From contig NZ_GL877879.1 in assembly GCF_000194155.1 (NCBI RefSeq), positions 446,634 to 510,633 on the forward strand: a stretch of 64,000 bases of DNA. Direction: 5' to 3'. Both the position numbers and the translations under genes were made by a program. This stretch comes from Saccharopolyspora spinosa NRRL 18395. Lineage in GTDB: Bacteria > Actinomycetota > Actinomycetes > Mycobacteriales > Pseudonocardiaceae. Of this stretch, positions 57,027 through 64,000 are shown piece by piece (positions within the stretch are counted from its first letter, which is position 1; each line of letters begins with the position of its first letter). The notes beneath the pieces were generated by a model. It saw only the letters and a program-made list of their open reading frames with translations. It was not told where the DNA came from and made no database searches.

Positions 57027-57776
57027 GTGAGTTATCCACCGCAAGATCCGTACGGAGCGCAGTCCGGACCGTACGGTGGGCAGTCGGGCCAATACCCCTC
57101 GGGGTCGTACCCGTCGGGCCAGTACCCGCCGCAGAACGGGTCGGACGACTTCTGGCGCCACGTCGCGGGCAACCAGCCCCCAATGCCGCCGAAGAAGAGC
57201 CGCACCGGGCTCATCGTCGCCCTGGTCGGCGCCGGTGCGGTGGTGGTCATCGGCATCGTGGTGACGATCATCCTGGTGGTCGTGAACAGCAACGGCGGCA
57301 GCAACACCAGCCACAACGCCGGCAGCACGACCAGCAGCAGCCCGACCGACACCGGCAGCACTAGCACCAGCACGAGCACCAGTTCCGGCAGCCAGTTCGC
57401 GGTCGGCAACTGCATCGACCTGCCCAGCGATAAGGGCGGCGACATGAACGCCGCGACCTGCGGTTCCGCGGACTCGGACTACGAGATCGTCGACGTCCAG
57501 CGCGGCACCGACCACTCGGTGTGCGGGGACAACTACAGCAACGTCACCGGCAGCAAGACCTACTGCATCGTCTTGGACGTCAAGGCGGGCGACTGCATCA
57601 CGGCGTTCAACGACTCCGTCGACGTCCTGCCGCTGAAGATCGACTGCCGCACGGCAGAGGACCAGGTGACCGAGGTCGCCAACAGCACCGACCCCAAGAT
57701 CGCCTGTGCGGAGGGCGAGGGCTACTACGTCTTCGCGGACCGCACCGTCTGCTTCGGCGACGTGCAGGGCGCCTGA
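57027..57776 (+). CDS. Membrane-anchored Cys-rich protein (LppU/SCO3897-like), paralogue 1
   Basis: A 249-residue protein. The N-terminus is rich in Gln, Gly, Pro, Ser and Tyr (repeats of GQYPSGSYPSG). One transmembrane helix (about 60-88, GLIVALVGAGAVVVIGIVVT) is followed by a Ser/Thr linker and an extracytoplasmic domain with paired Cys: VGNCIDLPS, AATCGSADSDYEIVDV, CGDNYS, YCIVLDVKAGDC, DCRTAE and VCFGDV. The GTG at 57027 has GGAGGA upstream. A smaller paralogue follows at 57925. The function is not known. Confidence 0.72.
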   Translation: MSYPPQDPYGAQSGPYGGQSGQYPSGSYPSGQYPPQNGSDDFWRHVAGNQPPMPPKKSRTGLIVALVGAGAVVVIGIVVTIILVVVNSNGGSNTSHNAGSTTSSSPTDTGSTSTSTSTSSGSQFAVGNCIDLPSDKGGDMNAATCGSADSDYEIVDVQRGTDHSVCGDNYSNVTGSKTYCIVLDVKAGDCITAFNDSVDVLPLKIDCRTAEDQVTEVANSTDPKIACAEGEGYYVFADRTVCFGDVQGA

Positions 57777-57779
57777 GCG

Positions 57780-57824
57780 GTTGTGAGTGCGCGACCGGGC
57801 CCCGCGCCCGGTTGCACTCACGAC
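57780..57824 (+). terminator. GTGAGTGC-type stem-loop terminator
   Basis: A stem of about 20 bp (left arm GTTGTGAGTGCGCGACCGGG, right arm CCCGGTTGCACTCACGAC) with a 5-nt loop starts 4 bp after the stop codon. Confidence 0.75.
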
Positions 57825-57924
57825 CCCGAATTTCCGCTAAATAGGGCCATTTCCGCTGATCGGCCGTGGCGGGCCCGTCGTCTCGACTAGGTTTGCGCGA
57901 CCTAGATCGTTTCCGGAGGGACCC

Positions 57925-58446
57925 ATGAGCCATCCGCCGCGCAGCCGGGCGGGGAAGGTGATCGGCAGCGTCGTCTACATCGGTGCGCTGGGCATCGGGA
58001 TCGCCATCGCCATCGTCGCGTACGTCACCTTCAGCGCTGATCAACCCGAGGCCGGGGATTGCGTGGCCATCACGGACGCCGACACCGCGGAGCCCAGCTG
58101 GCGGGGCGTCGACTGCGGCAGCGCCGAGTCGGACTTCCTGATCGCTAAGGTCACCGCGGGCTCGGCGGCGTGCCCGCCGGAGTACGCGACGACGAGCCGG
58201 GACACCCGGCGCACCAGCGGGGTGCGGTTGTGCCTGGTGCCGGACGTGGCGGTCGGCGACTGCCTGCGCGTCCCGGTGGGCGGTATCGAGACCAAGGTGC
58301 CCTGCGACGAACCGGGCGCGAACGAGCGGGTCACCGGGGTGACGTCGAACACCGGCGGCCCGGCGGTTTGCCCGTCCGGGACCAGCCGGACCGCGATTTA
58401 CCCCGATCCGGCGCGAACGGTGTGCACCGCGCCTTCCGCTCAGTGA
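57925..58446 (+). CDS. Membrane-anchored Cys-rich protein (LppU/SCO3897-like), paralogue 2
   Basis: A 173-residue protein with one N-terminal helix (VIGSVVYIGALGIGIAIAIV) and an extracytoplasmic domain. AGDCVAITDADT, GVDCGSAESDFLIAKV, CPPEY, LCLVPDVAVGDCLRVP and VPCDEPG correspond to the upstream paralogue. It lacks the long N-terminal repeat region. The ATG at 57925 has GGAGGG upstream. Three of the Cys positions align with the paralogue and may form disulfides. The function is unknown. Confidence 0.7.
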   Translation: MSHPPRSRAGKVIGSVVYIGALGIGIAIAIVAYVTFSADQPEAGDCVAITDADTAEPSWRGVDCGSAESDFLIAKVTAGSAACPPEYATTSRDTRRTSGVRLCLVPDVAVGDCLRVPVGGIETKVPCDEPGANERVTGVTSNTGGPAVCPSGTSRTAIYPDPARTVCTAPSAQ

Positions 58447-58541
58447 CCAACGCGATCTGGTTCCGCTGCCCTCGATGTGATGTCGTGTCTGGGCAACCCC
58501 GCAGGTGAACAGGGGTGCTCGCACGATGAGGGAGGGCTTCG

Positions 58542-60137
58542 ATGCGCAGCGAGGACCACACGGTCCGTGACATCACCCGGGGTCTGATGCGGGAACTCGG
58601 GCTGACCACGGTGTTCGGCAACCCGGGTACGACCGAGGTGCCGTTCCTGACCGGGTGGCCGGACGATTTCCGCTACGTGCTCGGCCTCCAGGAGTCCGTG
58701 GTCGTCGCGATGGCCGACGGTTACGCGCAGTCCCGCCGGGAGCCGGTGCTGGTCAACCTGCATTCCGCCGGCGGCGTGGGGCACGCGCTCGGCGCGATCT
58801 TCACCGCGTACCGCAACCGGACGCCGATGATCGTGACGGCCGGGCAGCAGACCCGCACCCTGATGTTCGACGAGCCGTTCCTCGGTGCCACCGACGCCGC
58901 CGATTTCCCCAAGCCGTACGTGAAGTGGAGCTACGAGCCGGCCCGCGCAGCGGACGTCCCGGCGGCCCTCGTGCGCGCCTACCAGCTGGCGACGACCCCG
59001 CCGTACGGCCCGGTCTTCGTGTCGATCCCGGCCGACGACTGGGACGAGCCCGGCGTGCCGGTGACGGCCCGGCCGCGCACCCCCGGTTCCGCCCCGGACC
59101 CGGCCGCCGTCGCCGACCTCGCCGAGGCGCTGCGGAGCTGCGAGCGCCCGGGGTTCGTCGTCGGCCCGGCGGTGGACGCCGACGGCGTGGTCGCGGACCT
59201 CGTCGAGCTGGCGGAGAAAGCGCAGGCGGCTGTTTACGTGGCGCCGATGTCGCCGCGCTGCTCGTTCCCCGAGGACCACCCGCAGTTCGCCGGTTTCCTG
59301 CAGCCCGAGCAGCGGTTGCTGACCGCTGAGCTCGCCGGGCACGACCTCGTCGTGGTGTGGGGCGCGCCAGCGTTCACCTACCACGTGTACCGCGGCGAGA
59401 GCGAAATCGAGCTGCCCGAGCTCTTCCTGGTGCACGACGACCCGCAGGTGCTCGGCCGGGCCCGGGAGGGGCGTGGCGTGCTGGGCACGCTGGCGCACTC
59501 TGTGCGGCAAGTCAACGAGAAGGTCGAGGCGCAGCAGCGGAGCGCGCCGGCGACCTACCAGCGGCCGCCGAAACCGGCCGCGTCCACGCCGATGACCGCC
59601 GCCTACGTCTTCGACACGATCGCCGGGGCGCTGCCCGCAGACGCGGCCGTGGTGGAGGAAACCCCCAGCCACCGCAACGACCTGCACGAGCACTTCCCGA
59701 TCCGGTCCACCGACGGCGGGTTCTTCACCGGGTTCTCCGGCGCGCTCGGCTACGGCATCGGCGCGGCCGTCGGGGTGGCGATGGCGGACCCGACACGGCG
59801 CACGGTCGCGCTGATCGGCGACGGTTCCAGCATGTATGGGATCCAGTCGGTGTGGACCGCGGTCCGGGAGCAGGCGCCCGTCACGTTCGTGATCATGGAC
59901 AACTCGCGGTACGCCGCGGTGGCGGTGCTGGGCGAGGCGGCGGGCGGCAGCAAGCTGCCCGGCGTGGATCTCGGTGGCATCGACTTCGCCGCGCTGGCCA
60001 CCAGCCTGGGCTGCCGGGCCAAGCTGGTCCAGTCCCCGGCGGAGCTCGACGCGGCCCTCGCGGAGGAGTTCGCGGGCCATGCCGGACCGACCCTCCTGCA
60101 CGTCAGGGTCGACCAGGGCCAGCGCTACCTGTACTGA
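58542..60137 (+). CDS. mdlC: Benzoylformate decarboxylase-like ThDP enzyme
   Basis: A 531-residue ThDP-dependent 2-keto-acid decarboxylase, collinear with Pseudomonas putida BFDC. The cofactor Glu51 is in LQES, catalytic His74 in NLHSAGG, and the second catalytic His281 in GAPAFTYHVY; the ThDP/Mg site is GDGSSMYGI...DNSRY. The Ser that binds substrate in BFDC (GNPGSNE) is Thr here (GNPGTTE). The ATG at 58542 fits. The presumed reaction is phenylglyoxylate to benzaldehyde and CO2; a related 2-keto acid is possible. No other mandelate-pathway gene is nearby. Confidence 0.85.
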   Translation: MRSEDHTVRDITRGLMRELGLTTVFGNPGTTEVPFLTGWPDDFRYVLGLQESVVVAMADGYAQSRREPVLVNLHSAGGVGHALGAIFTAYRNRTPMIVTAGQQTRTLMFDEPFLGATDAADFPKPYVKWSYEPARAADVPAALVRAYQLATTPPYGPVFVSIPADDWDEPGVPVTARPRTPGSAPDPAAVADLAEALRSCERPGFVVGPAVDADGVVADLVELAEKAQAAVYVAPMSPRCSFPEDHPQFAGFLQPEQRLLTAELAGHDLVVVWGAPAFTYHVYRGESEIELPELFLVHDDPQVLGRAREGRGVLGTLAHSVRQVNEKVEAQQRSAPATYQRPPKPAASTPMTAAYVFDTIAGALPADAAVVEETPSHRNDLHEHFPIRSTDGGFFTGFSGALGYGIGAAVGVAMADPTRRTVALIGDGSSMYGIQSVWTAVREQAPVTFVIMDNSRYAAVAVLGEAAGGSKLPGVDLGGIDFAALATSLGCRAKLVQSPAELDAALAEEFAGHAGPTLLHVRVDQGQRYLY

Positions 60138-60164
60138 CCGGTGTTCCGCCGGGCCAGGCCCCGT

Positions 60165-60205
60165 GAGTGCGTTTGGGCGCTGTAGAGGCTGTGTGAGAAC
60201 TCGTT
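60165..60205. repeat. Diverged GTGAGTGC element
   Basis: GTGAGTGCGTTTGGGCGC...GTGAGAACTC resembles the hairpin at 20952-20987 read on the opposite strand (GAGTGCTTTTGGGCGCC...). It lies about 30 bp after the decarboxylase gene. Confidence 0.45.
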
Positions 60206-60495
60206 GTGTTCTCCGCCGAGGAGCTCAACGTGATCCGCTCTCAGTTCGCGCGCGGGTTGCAGGCGCTGATCGCGCTGCGCCCCCGGACAAGCGACCGCCG
60301 ACCGCCGAGGACAAGCTACTGGTGGTCATGGGCGTCTCCGGCGGGCTCGCCGTCGGCCGCGCGGCGGCGATGCCGATGGCGGGCTTGGGGATAGCAGCGC
60401 TGAACCCGGTGGCGCTACCGGTGACGGGCGCGCGGGAAGTGGAGTTGGCACCCGGTCACCGGTCAAGGGCCGACGCGGCGGAGTTACCCGGCTAG
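60206..60495 (+). pseudogene. Frameshifted gene of unknown family
   Basis: The first frame reads FSAEELNVIRSQFARGLQAL. After a shift in the run CCCCC near 60283 the second frame reads DKRPPTAEDKLLVVMGVSGG...GIAALNPVALPV, with a stop at 60493-60495. Both halves look like real protein and join naturally. There is no ribosome-binding site before the GTG at 60206. I do not recognise the family. Confidence 0.5.
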
Positions 60496-60559
60496 GTGAT
60501 TTTTTTCGAGGTGAGGGGCACCCGACGGTGTGGTTCAGGTGGAGGGTTGCCGGGAAGAC

Positions 60560-60945
60560 CTGTGAGCGGCTCTTGGGGATGGTTCGCGAATTTGACCAGC
60601 CGTTTGGTGGGAGTTCGGCGGCGGGGTTCCTGTTCAACTGACCGGGCTCGCGGACGCCGAGAGCCGGGCAGTTCGCATCAATTCAGTTGCCTATGTGCGT
60701 ATCCCCGGCCTCCTGCAAATACGGGAGCATTCTCTCGCGCTCTGCTGTCGGCGTTCGGTGTCGAGCCGAGTGATCGCATTGAGTAGCTGATCGCTATTCG
60801 ACAAGTACGCCAAGGGATTCTCACCAAACCGGTCCCTGTTGAAGACGAAGCGATCCTCGACGAAGCCGTCTCGGCCGAGCGGTGGGCAGTGGTCGGCTAA
60901 TGGCAGAACAGCTCGACAAAATCGTCAAGATGGCAGCTTGCTACA
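60560..60945 (+). pseudogene. Decayed DUF5753 (XRE-type regulator C-terminal) gene
   Basis: LTGLADAESRAVRINSVAYV and RIPGLLQ match the start of DUF5753, normally a fused C-terminal domain of XRE regulators. A frameshift near 60735 leads to ALLSAFGVEPSDRIE, an in-frame TAG (60784-60786, where Gln is usual), then LIAIRQVRQGIL...DEAILDEAVSAERWAV and TAA at 60898-60900. A further shift gives QLDKIVKMA near 60910. No helix-turn-helix part was found upstream. The gap 60946-61173 shows no gene. Confidence 0.72.
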
Positions 60946-61173
60946 AGCGGCGCGGCCTTGCGTCGGAGTTCTCGTTGATTAGGGCGTCCATGTCTGTGAT
61001 CTTCCGGGTAGCAACTGTGTAGCAGCCGTGTAGCAGAAGCGCAGGGTAAAGCTCTCACCGCACAAATAGATACCGATCAACCACCGGCCGTGTGCTAGAC
61101 CAAGCAGGGTCTGCAGATCCCCTGTGGTCAGGACAAAGAGCGTTTGTGTGGCGTACGGCGGTGTGCTTTGTGG

Positions 61174-61266
61174 TGAAGGGCACCTCCGGCCGACTTTGCC
61201 GGTTGCCGACATTGCCGGTTGCCGACATTGCCGGTTGTCGACTTTGCCGGTTAAAGGTGCCCTTCA
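61174..61266. repeat. 12-bp inverted repeat enclosing four 16-bp tandem repeats
   Basis: TGAAGGGCACCT (61174-61185) pairs perfectly with AGGTGCCCTTCA (61255-61266). Between them, four units of CCGACATTGCCGGTTG or one- to two-base variants run from 61190 to 61253. The structure starts 12 bp beyond the stop of the leftward ABC-ATPase gene and may end that transcript. Confidence 0.85.
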
Positions 61267-61277
61267 GCCGGAATGCG

Positions 61278-62156
61278 TCAGTTGTGGGCGTCGGCCTTCT
61301 CGGCTTCCGCCAACTGCTTCGTCGTATCGTCTACTGTGGACTTCTCGATGGTCTCCGCCGCTGCTGCCGCCGGGGCTTGGGCGCTGCGGACGTCGAGGAG
61401 GCGGGCCACCTCGCTGCGGAGGTGGACGAAGGTTTCCGACTCGCGGGTGGTGATCTGATCCCGCTCGTCGCCGAGCGGGATCTCCAGGTCCGCCACGATC
61501 GACGCTGGGGACTTCGACAGCACGAACACCCGGTCCGCCAGGTAGATGCTCTCGTCGATGTCGTGGGTGACCAGCAGGACCGTGCTGTCGAACTGCTTGC
61601 GGACCCGCAGCAGCAGGTCCTCCAGTTCGAAGCGGGTCTGGGCGTCCACCGAGGCGAATGGCTCGTCCATCAGCAGCAGCGACGGCCGGCAGGCCAGCGC
61701 GCGGGCGATCGACACCCGCTGCTGCATGCCGCCGGAGAGCTGCCACGGGTACTTCTTCGCGGCAGCGCCCAGCCCCACCCACTCCAGCACCTCGTCGGCC
61801 CGGCTGCGCCGCTCGGCCTTGCTCAAACCCCTGGAGCGCAACGGGAATTCGACGTTGGACCGCACCGAGAGCCAGGGGAACAGCGATCGGCTGTAGTCCT
61901 GGAACACCACGGCCAGGTCGGTCGGCACGCCGTTCACGGGGGCGCCGCCCAGCCGGACGTCGCCGGCGGTGGGCTTGATCAGCCCGGAGATGGAGCGCAG
62001 CATGGTCGACTTGCCGCAGCCGGACGGGCCGACAATGCAGGCCAGTTCACCGGTGCGCACCTGGAACGTCAGGTCGGCGATGGCCTGGTGACCTCCGCCG
62101 CCGCCGTAGCGGTGTCCGAGCCCGGAGACTTCGAGCATGGTCTTGGTTTCGGTCAT
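61278..62156 (-). CDS. ABC transporter ATP-binding protein (SsuB/TauB/NrtD type)
   Basis: A 292-residue ATPase with Walker A VGPSGCGKST, Q-loop AVVFQDYSRSLFPW, signature LSGGMQQRVSIARAL, Walker B LLLMDEPFASVD and H-loop VTHDIDESI. A C-terminal extension of about 50 residues is Ala/Glu/Thr-rich. The class imports nitrate, sulfonates, taurine or pyrimidine precursors. The ATG at 62156 lies 6 bp after the permease frame ends. The substrate cannot be fixed; a thiamine-precursor role is conceivable but nothing near it shows this. Confidence 0.9.
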   Translation of the reverse strand: MTETKTMLEVSGLGHRYGGGGGHQAIADLTFQVRTGELACIVGPSGCGKSTMLRSISGLIKPTAGDVRLGGAPVNGVPTDLAVVFQDYSRSLFPWLSVRSNVEFPLRSRGLSKAERRSRADEVLEWVGLGAAAKKYPWQLSGGMQQRVSIARALACRPSLLLMDEPFASVDAQTRFELEDLLLRVRKQFDSTVLLVTHDIDESIYLADRVFVLSKSPASIVADLEIPLGDERDQITTRESETFVHLRSEVARLLDVRSAQAPAAAAAETIEKSTVDDTTKQLAEAEKADAHN

Positions 62157-62162
62157 TGGAAT

Positions 62163-62976
62163 TCAGCCTCCGACTACTTGGTGCGCCTGCGACGGTTGCC
62201 AGCTCAGCGCGCGGCGCTCCACCACGAGCAGCAGGGTGTTGAGGACGTATCCGAGGATGCCCAGCAGCACGATGCCCGCCCACATCGCGGGAAAGTCGAA
62301 CTGCCGCTGGTCGAAGACCAGCCGGTAGCCGATGCCGTTGGTGGAGCCGACGAGTTCGGAGACGACCATCAGCACCAGCGCCAGCGACAGGCTCACCCGC
62401 AGTCCGGCGAAGATCTTCGGCGTCGCTGCGGGCAGCACCACCCCGAACACCCAGTGCGAGCGGGGGATGCGGAACGACCGGACGGTGTCCACCTTGACCT
62501 GGTCCACGGAGCGGACGCCGTCGACGGTGTTCAGCAGGATTGTTCAGCAGGATCGGCCACATCACGCCGAAGACGATCACGGTGATCTGCATCTGCGCGC
62601 CGATGCCCAGCAGCACCAGGAAGACCGGCACCAGCACCGGCGGCGGGATGGCCCGCATGAACGCCATCAGCGGTCCGAAGTAGTCCAGTGCGGTGCGGGA
62701 CCGGCCGAGGAGGGTGCCGAGCGCGACGCCGAGCACCACCGCGATGAGCCAGCCCACTGCGATCCGTCCGAGGCTGGCCAGCATGTCCGAGAAAGCCTCG
62801 TCGGTCAGGAACAGCGACGAAGCCGGTCCGCTGAACCACTTCTCCACCGCGGTGCCGACGATCTGCGTCGGGGGCGGGAAGAACGCGCTCTGCGCGACGC
62901 GGGTGAGCAGTTCCCACACCACGATCGCGATGATGAAGACCGCCCAGCGCTGCAGGAATCCGCGCATCCTGATCAT
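62163..62976 (-). pseudogene. ABC transporter permease frameshifted by a 13-nt tandem duplication
   Basis: The N-terminal frame (from ATG 62976) encodes a normal SsuC-type permease through VIVFGVMWPILLNN and then turns to Arg/Pro-rich nonsense. The expected continuation, LLNTVDGVRSVDQVKVDT...SHWVFGVVLPAATP (EAA-loop region) to the end at 62163, is in another frame. At the junction GTTCAGCAGGAT occurs twice (62529-62540 and 62542-62553). Removing 13 nt restores a continuous permease of about 266 residues. It overlaps its upstream neighbour by 4 nt, so it belongs to the operon. A sequencing error is possible. Confidence 0.88.
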
Positions 62977-63740
62977 GCCGCCTCCCGATCGACCGCGCTC
63001 CACCGGAAGCCGCGCTTGTGCACCAGTTCCAGTGCCTCGTTGATGAGGTAGCCGACGATCCCGGCGACCAGCGTGCCCGCCAGCACCAGGTCCATCCGGC
63101 CCGCGCCGGTGCTCGCGTCGAGCACGAAGGTGCCGAGGCCGCTGGCGCCGCCGGCCAGGAACTCGGTGCTGACCACCAGGATCAGCGCCACCGCAGCGGA
63201 CATCCGGATGCCGGTGAGCACGAACGGCGCCGCGTTCGGCAGCGCCACGGTGAACATCACCCGACCGCGGCCCAACCCGAAGGAGCGCGCGGTATCAACC
63301 ATGACCGGGTCGATCTCGTCGAGCGCGTAGATGGTGTTGAACAGGATCGGCCACACCGAGGCGTACACCGCGAGTGTGATCTTGGTTTCCGGGCCCGCCC
63401 CGACCAGGACGATCGCCAGCGGGATCAGCGCCACCGAAGGGATCGGCCGGAGGAACTCGATGATCGCCCGGGTGGCCACCCGGACCCAGCGGACGCTGCC
63501 GAGCAGCAGCCCGGCGGGCACCGCGATGGCGATCGAGATGCCCAGCGCGATCGCCCACGCCAGCACGGTGGCGATCAGGTCGAGCAGGAAGGAGCGGTCG
63601 CCGAACAGTTCGACGAACTGGGCGAGCACTGTGGACGGTGGTGGGAAGTATTGCTGGGGGACGATTCCTGACCGGCTGAAGGCTTCCCACACGATGAGGA
63701 AGCCCAGCAGACCGACCAATCCCCGGAGTGTTTTGGTCAT
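62973..63740 (-). CDS. ABC transporter permease (SsuC/TauC type)
   Basis: A 255-residue permease with about six helices and the EAA-type loop MVDTARSFGLGRGRVMFTVAL. The N-terminus has the family pattern VWEAFSRSGIVPQQYFPPPSTV. The ATG at 63740 lies 8 bp after the binding-protein gene and the stop overlaps the second permease start (ATGA). It is a paralogue of the frameshifted permease, and the two probably formed a heterodimer. If the partner is truly broken, this protein might act as a homodimer. Confidence 0.9.
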   Translation of the reverse strand: MTKTLRGLVGLLGFLIVWEAFSRSGIVPQQYFPPPSTVLAQFVELFGDRSFLLDLIATVLAWAIALGISIAIAVPAGLLLGSVRWVRVATRAIIEFLRPIPSVALIPLAIVLVGAGPETKITLAVYASVWPILFNTIYALDEIDPVMVDTARSFGLGRGRVMFTVALPNAAPFVLTGIRMSAAVALILVVSTEFLAGGASGLGTFVLDASTGAGRMDLVLAGTLVAGIVGYLINEALELVHKRGFRWSAVDREAA

Positions 63741-63748
63741 TTCCCGAG

Positions 63749-64000
63749 TCAGCTCTGCGGCGGAGCAACGATCATGCTCGCCACGTCGACGTCGTTCTGG
63801 ATGTAGCCGAATTCCCGCATCAGACGCGGAATCCGCTCGAGGCGGGTTGCGTCGGCGCGGAAGTTCATCTTCAGCAGGGTGATGATCGCCGCGGTCTCCT
63901 TGTCGATCTTGGCGAATTGCGGCAGCAGCGGCTCGATCTTGCTGCGGTCCTGGGCCTCGGCCACCGCGCTCTCCAGGGCCCGCTGGAAAGCTGCCACGGT
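63749..64000 (-). CDS. ABC transporter substrate-binding protein, C-terminal part (runs off the window)
   Basis: The last 84 codons of a leftward gene are present; the frame is open at the right edge. The helical end (AAFQRALESAVAEAQD, ITLLKMNFRADATRLERI, LMREFGYIQNDVDVASM) fits the C-terminus of NMT1/SsuA-type binding proteins. The position at the head of the two-permease/ATPase operon supports this. The signal peptide and ligand site lie outside the window. Confidence 0.75.
   Translation of the reverse strand, partial: TVAAFQRALESAVAEAQDRSKIEPLLPQFAKIDKETAAIITLLKMNFRADATRLERIPRLMREFGYIQNDVDVASMIVAPPQS

Noticed and set aside
61190..61253. CRISPR-like repetition
   Set aside because: The four 16-bp units are contiguous with no spacers, the units are too short, and no cas gene is present.

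Overview
The window is high-GC DNA with dense coding on both strands, many GTG starts and stop/start overlaps of 1 to 4 nt. The gene content (EspG and PPE-like ESX genes, DasR aminosugar system, DUF3263, VirR-like LytR_C protein, CDC48-type ATPase) points to an actinomycete, most likely Pseudonocardiaceae and plausibly Saccharopolyspora. That assignment rests on gene families, gene order and repeat style. No rRNA or tRNA gene was seen.

Layout. 1-3300: end of an ESX/PPE-like gene, espG, a DUF3159 membrane protein and dapA. 3769-11930: an aminosugar island with an N-acetylglucosamine-kinase-like gene, an amidohydrolase, a SIS-domain sugar-phosphate isomerase/deaminase, a DasABC-type ABC importer and the divergent GntR regulator dasR. 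Two sequences close to the DasR operator lie in front of the SIS gene and the importer. A GH84 N-acetylglucosaminidase lipoprotein (39762-41759) may belong to the same physiology. 12124-14347: a Pro/Thr-rich membrane protein and a secreted streptogrisin-type protease. 14480-22972: thiamine synthesis (thiE, thiO-thiS-thiG, thiD, thiC) with two TPP riboswitches. 23476-38090: def, DUF3263, VirR-like, CDC48-like ATPase, pssA, psd, an M48-like protein, moeA, AIM24, cspA, a Ser/Thr kinase and groEL with two CIRCE operators. From thiE to groEL the order follows, with insertions, the Mycobacterium tuberculosis Rv0414c-Rv0440 region.

43492-52178 is a form II CO-dehydrogenase-like molybdenum hydroxylase locus: MoxR ATPase, VWA protein, XdhC, CoxS, CoxL, CoxM and CoxG. 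MoeA, encoded upstream, contributes to molybdenum cofactor. 52359-60137 holds menC, a SUFU-domain protein (paralogue at 42430-42987), an XPB helicase, a broken sensor kinase, two Cys-rich membrane-anchored proteins and a benzoylformate-decarboxylase-like enzyme. 60206-64000 holds decayed genes and a nitrate/sulfonate/taurine-type ABC transporter, one permease of which is frameshifted by a 13-nt tandem duplication.

The most unusual material is intergenic: (i) a dispersed family of AT-rich palindromes centred on TTTCAATTGAAA, at some sites next to paired actinobacterial DnaA boxes 20 bp apart; (ii) a tandem array of about 96-bp units carrying a GAACGG-A-CCGTTC palindrome, interrupted by an identical 276-bp copy of the end of the neighbouring gene; (iii) three copies of a roughly 100-bp element with about 20-bp inverted ends; (iv) a codon-embedded palindromic motif CCACWGTGGA. 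At least six decayed or broken genes are also visible.
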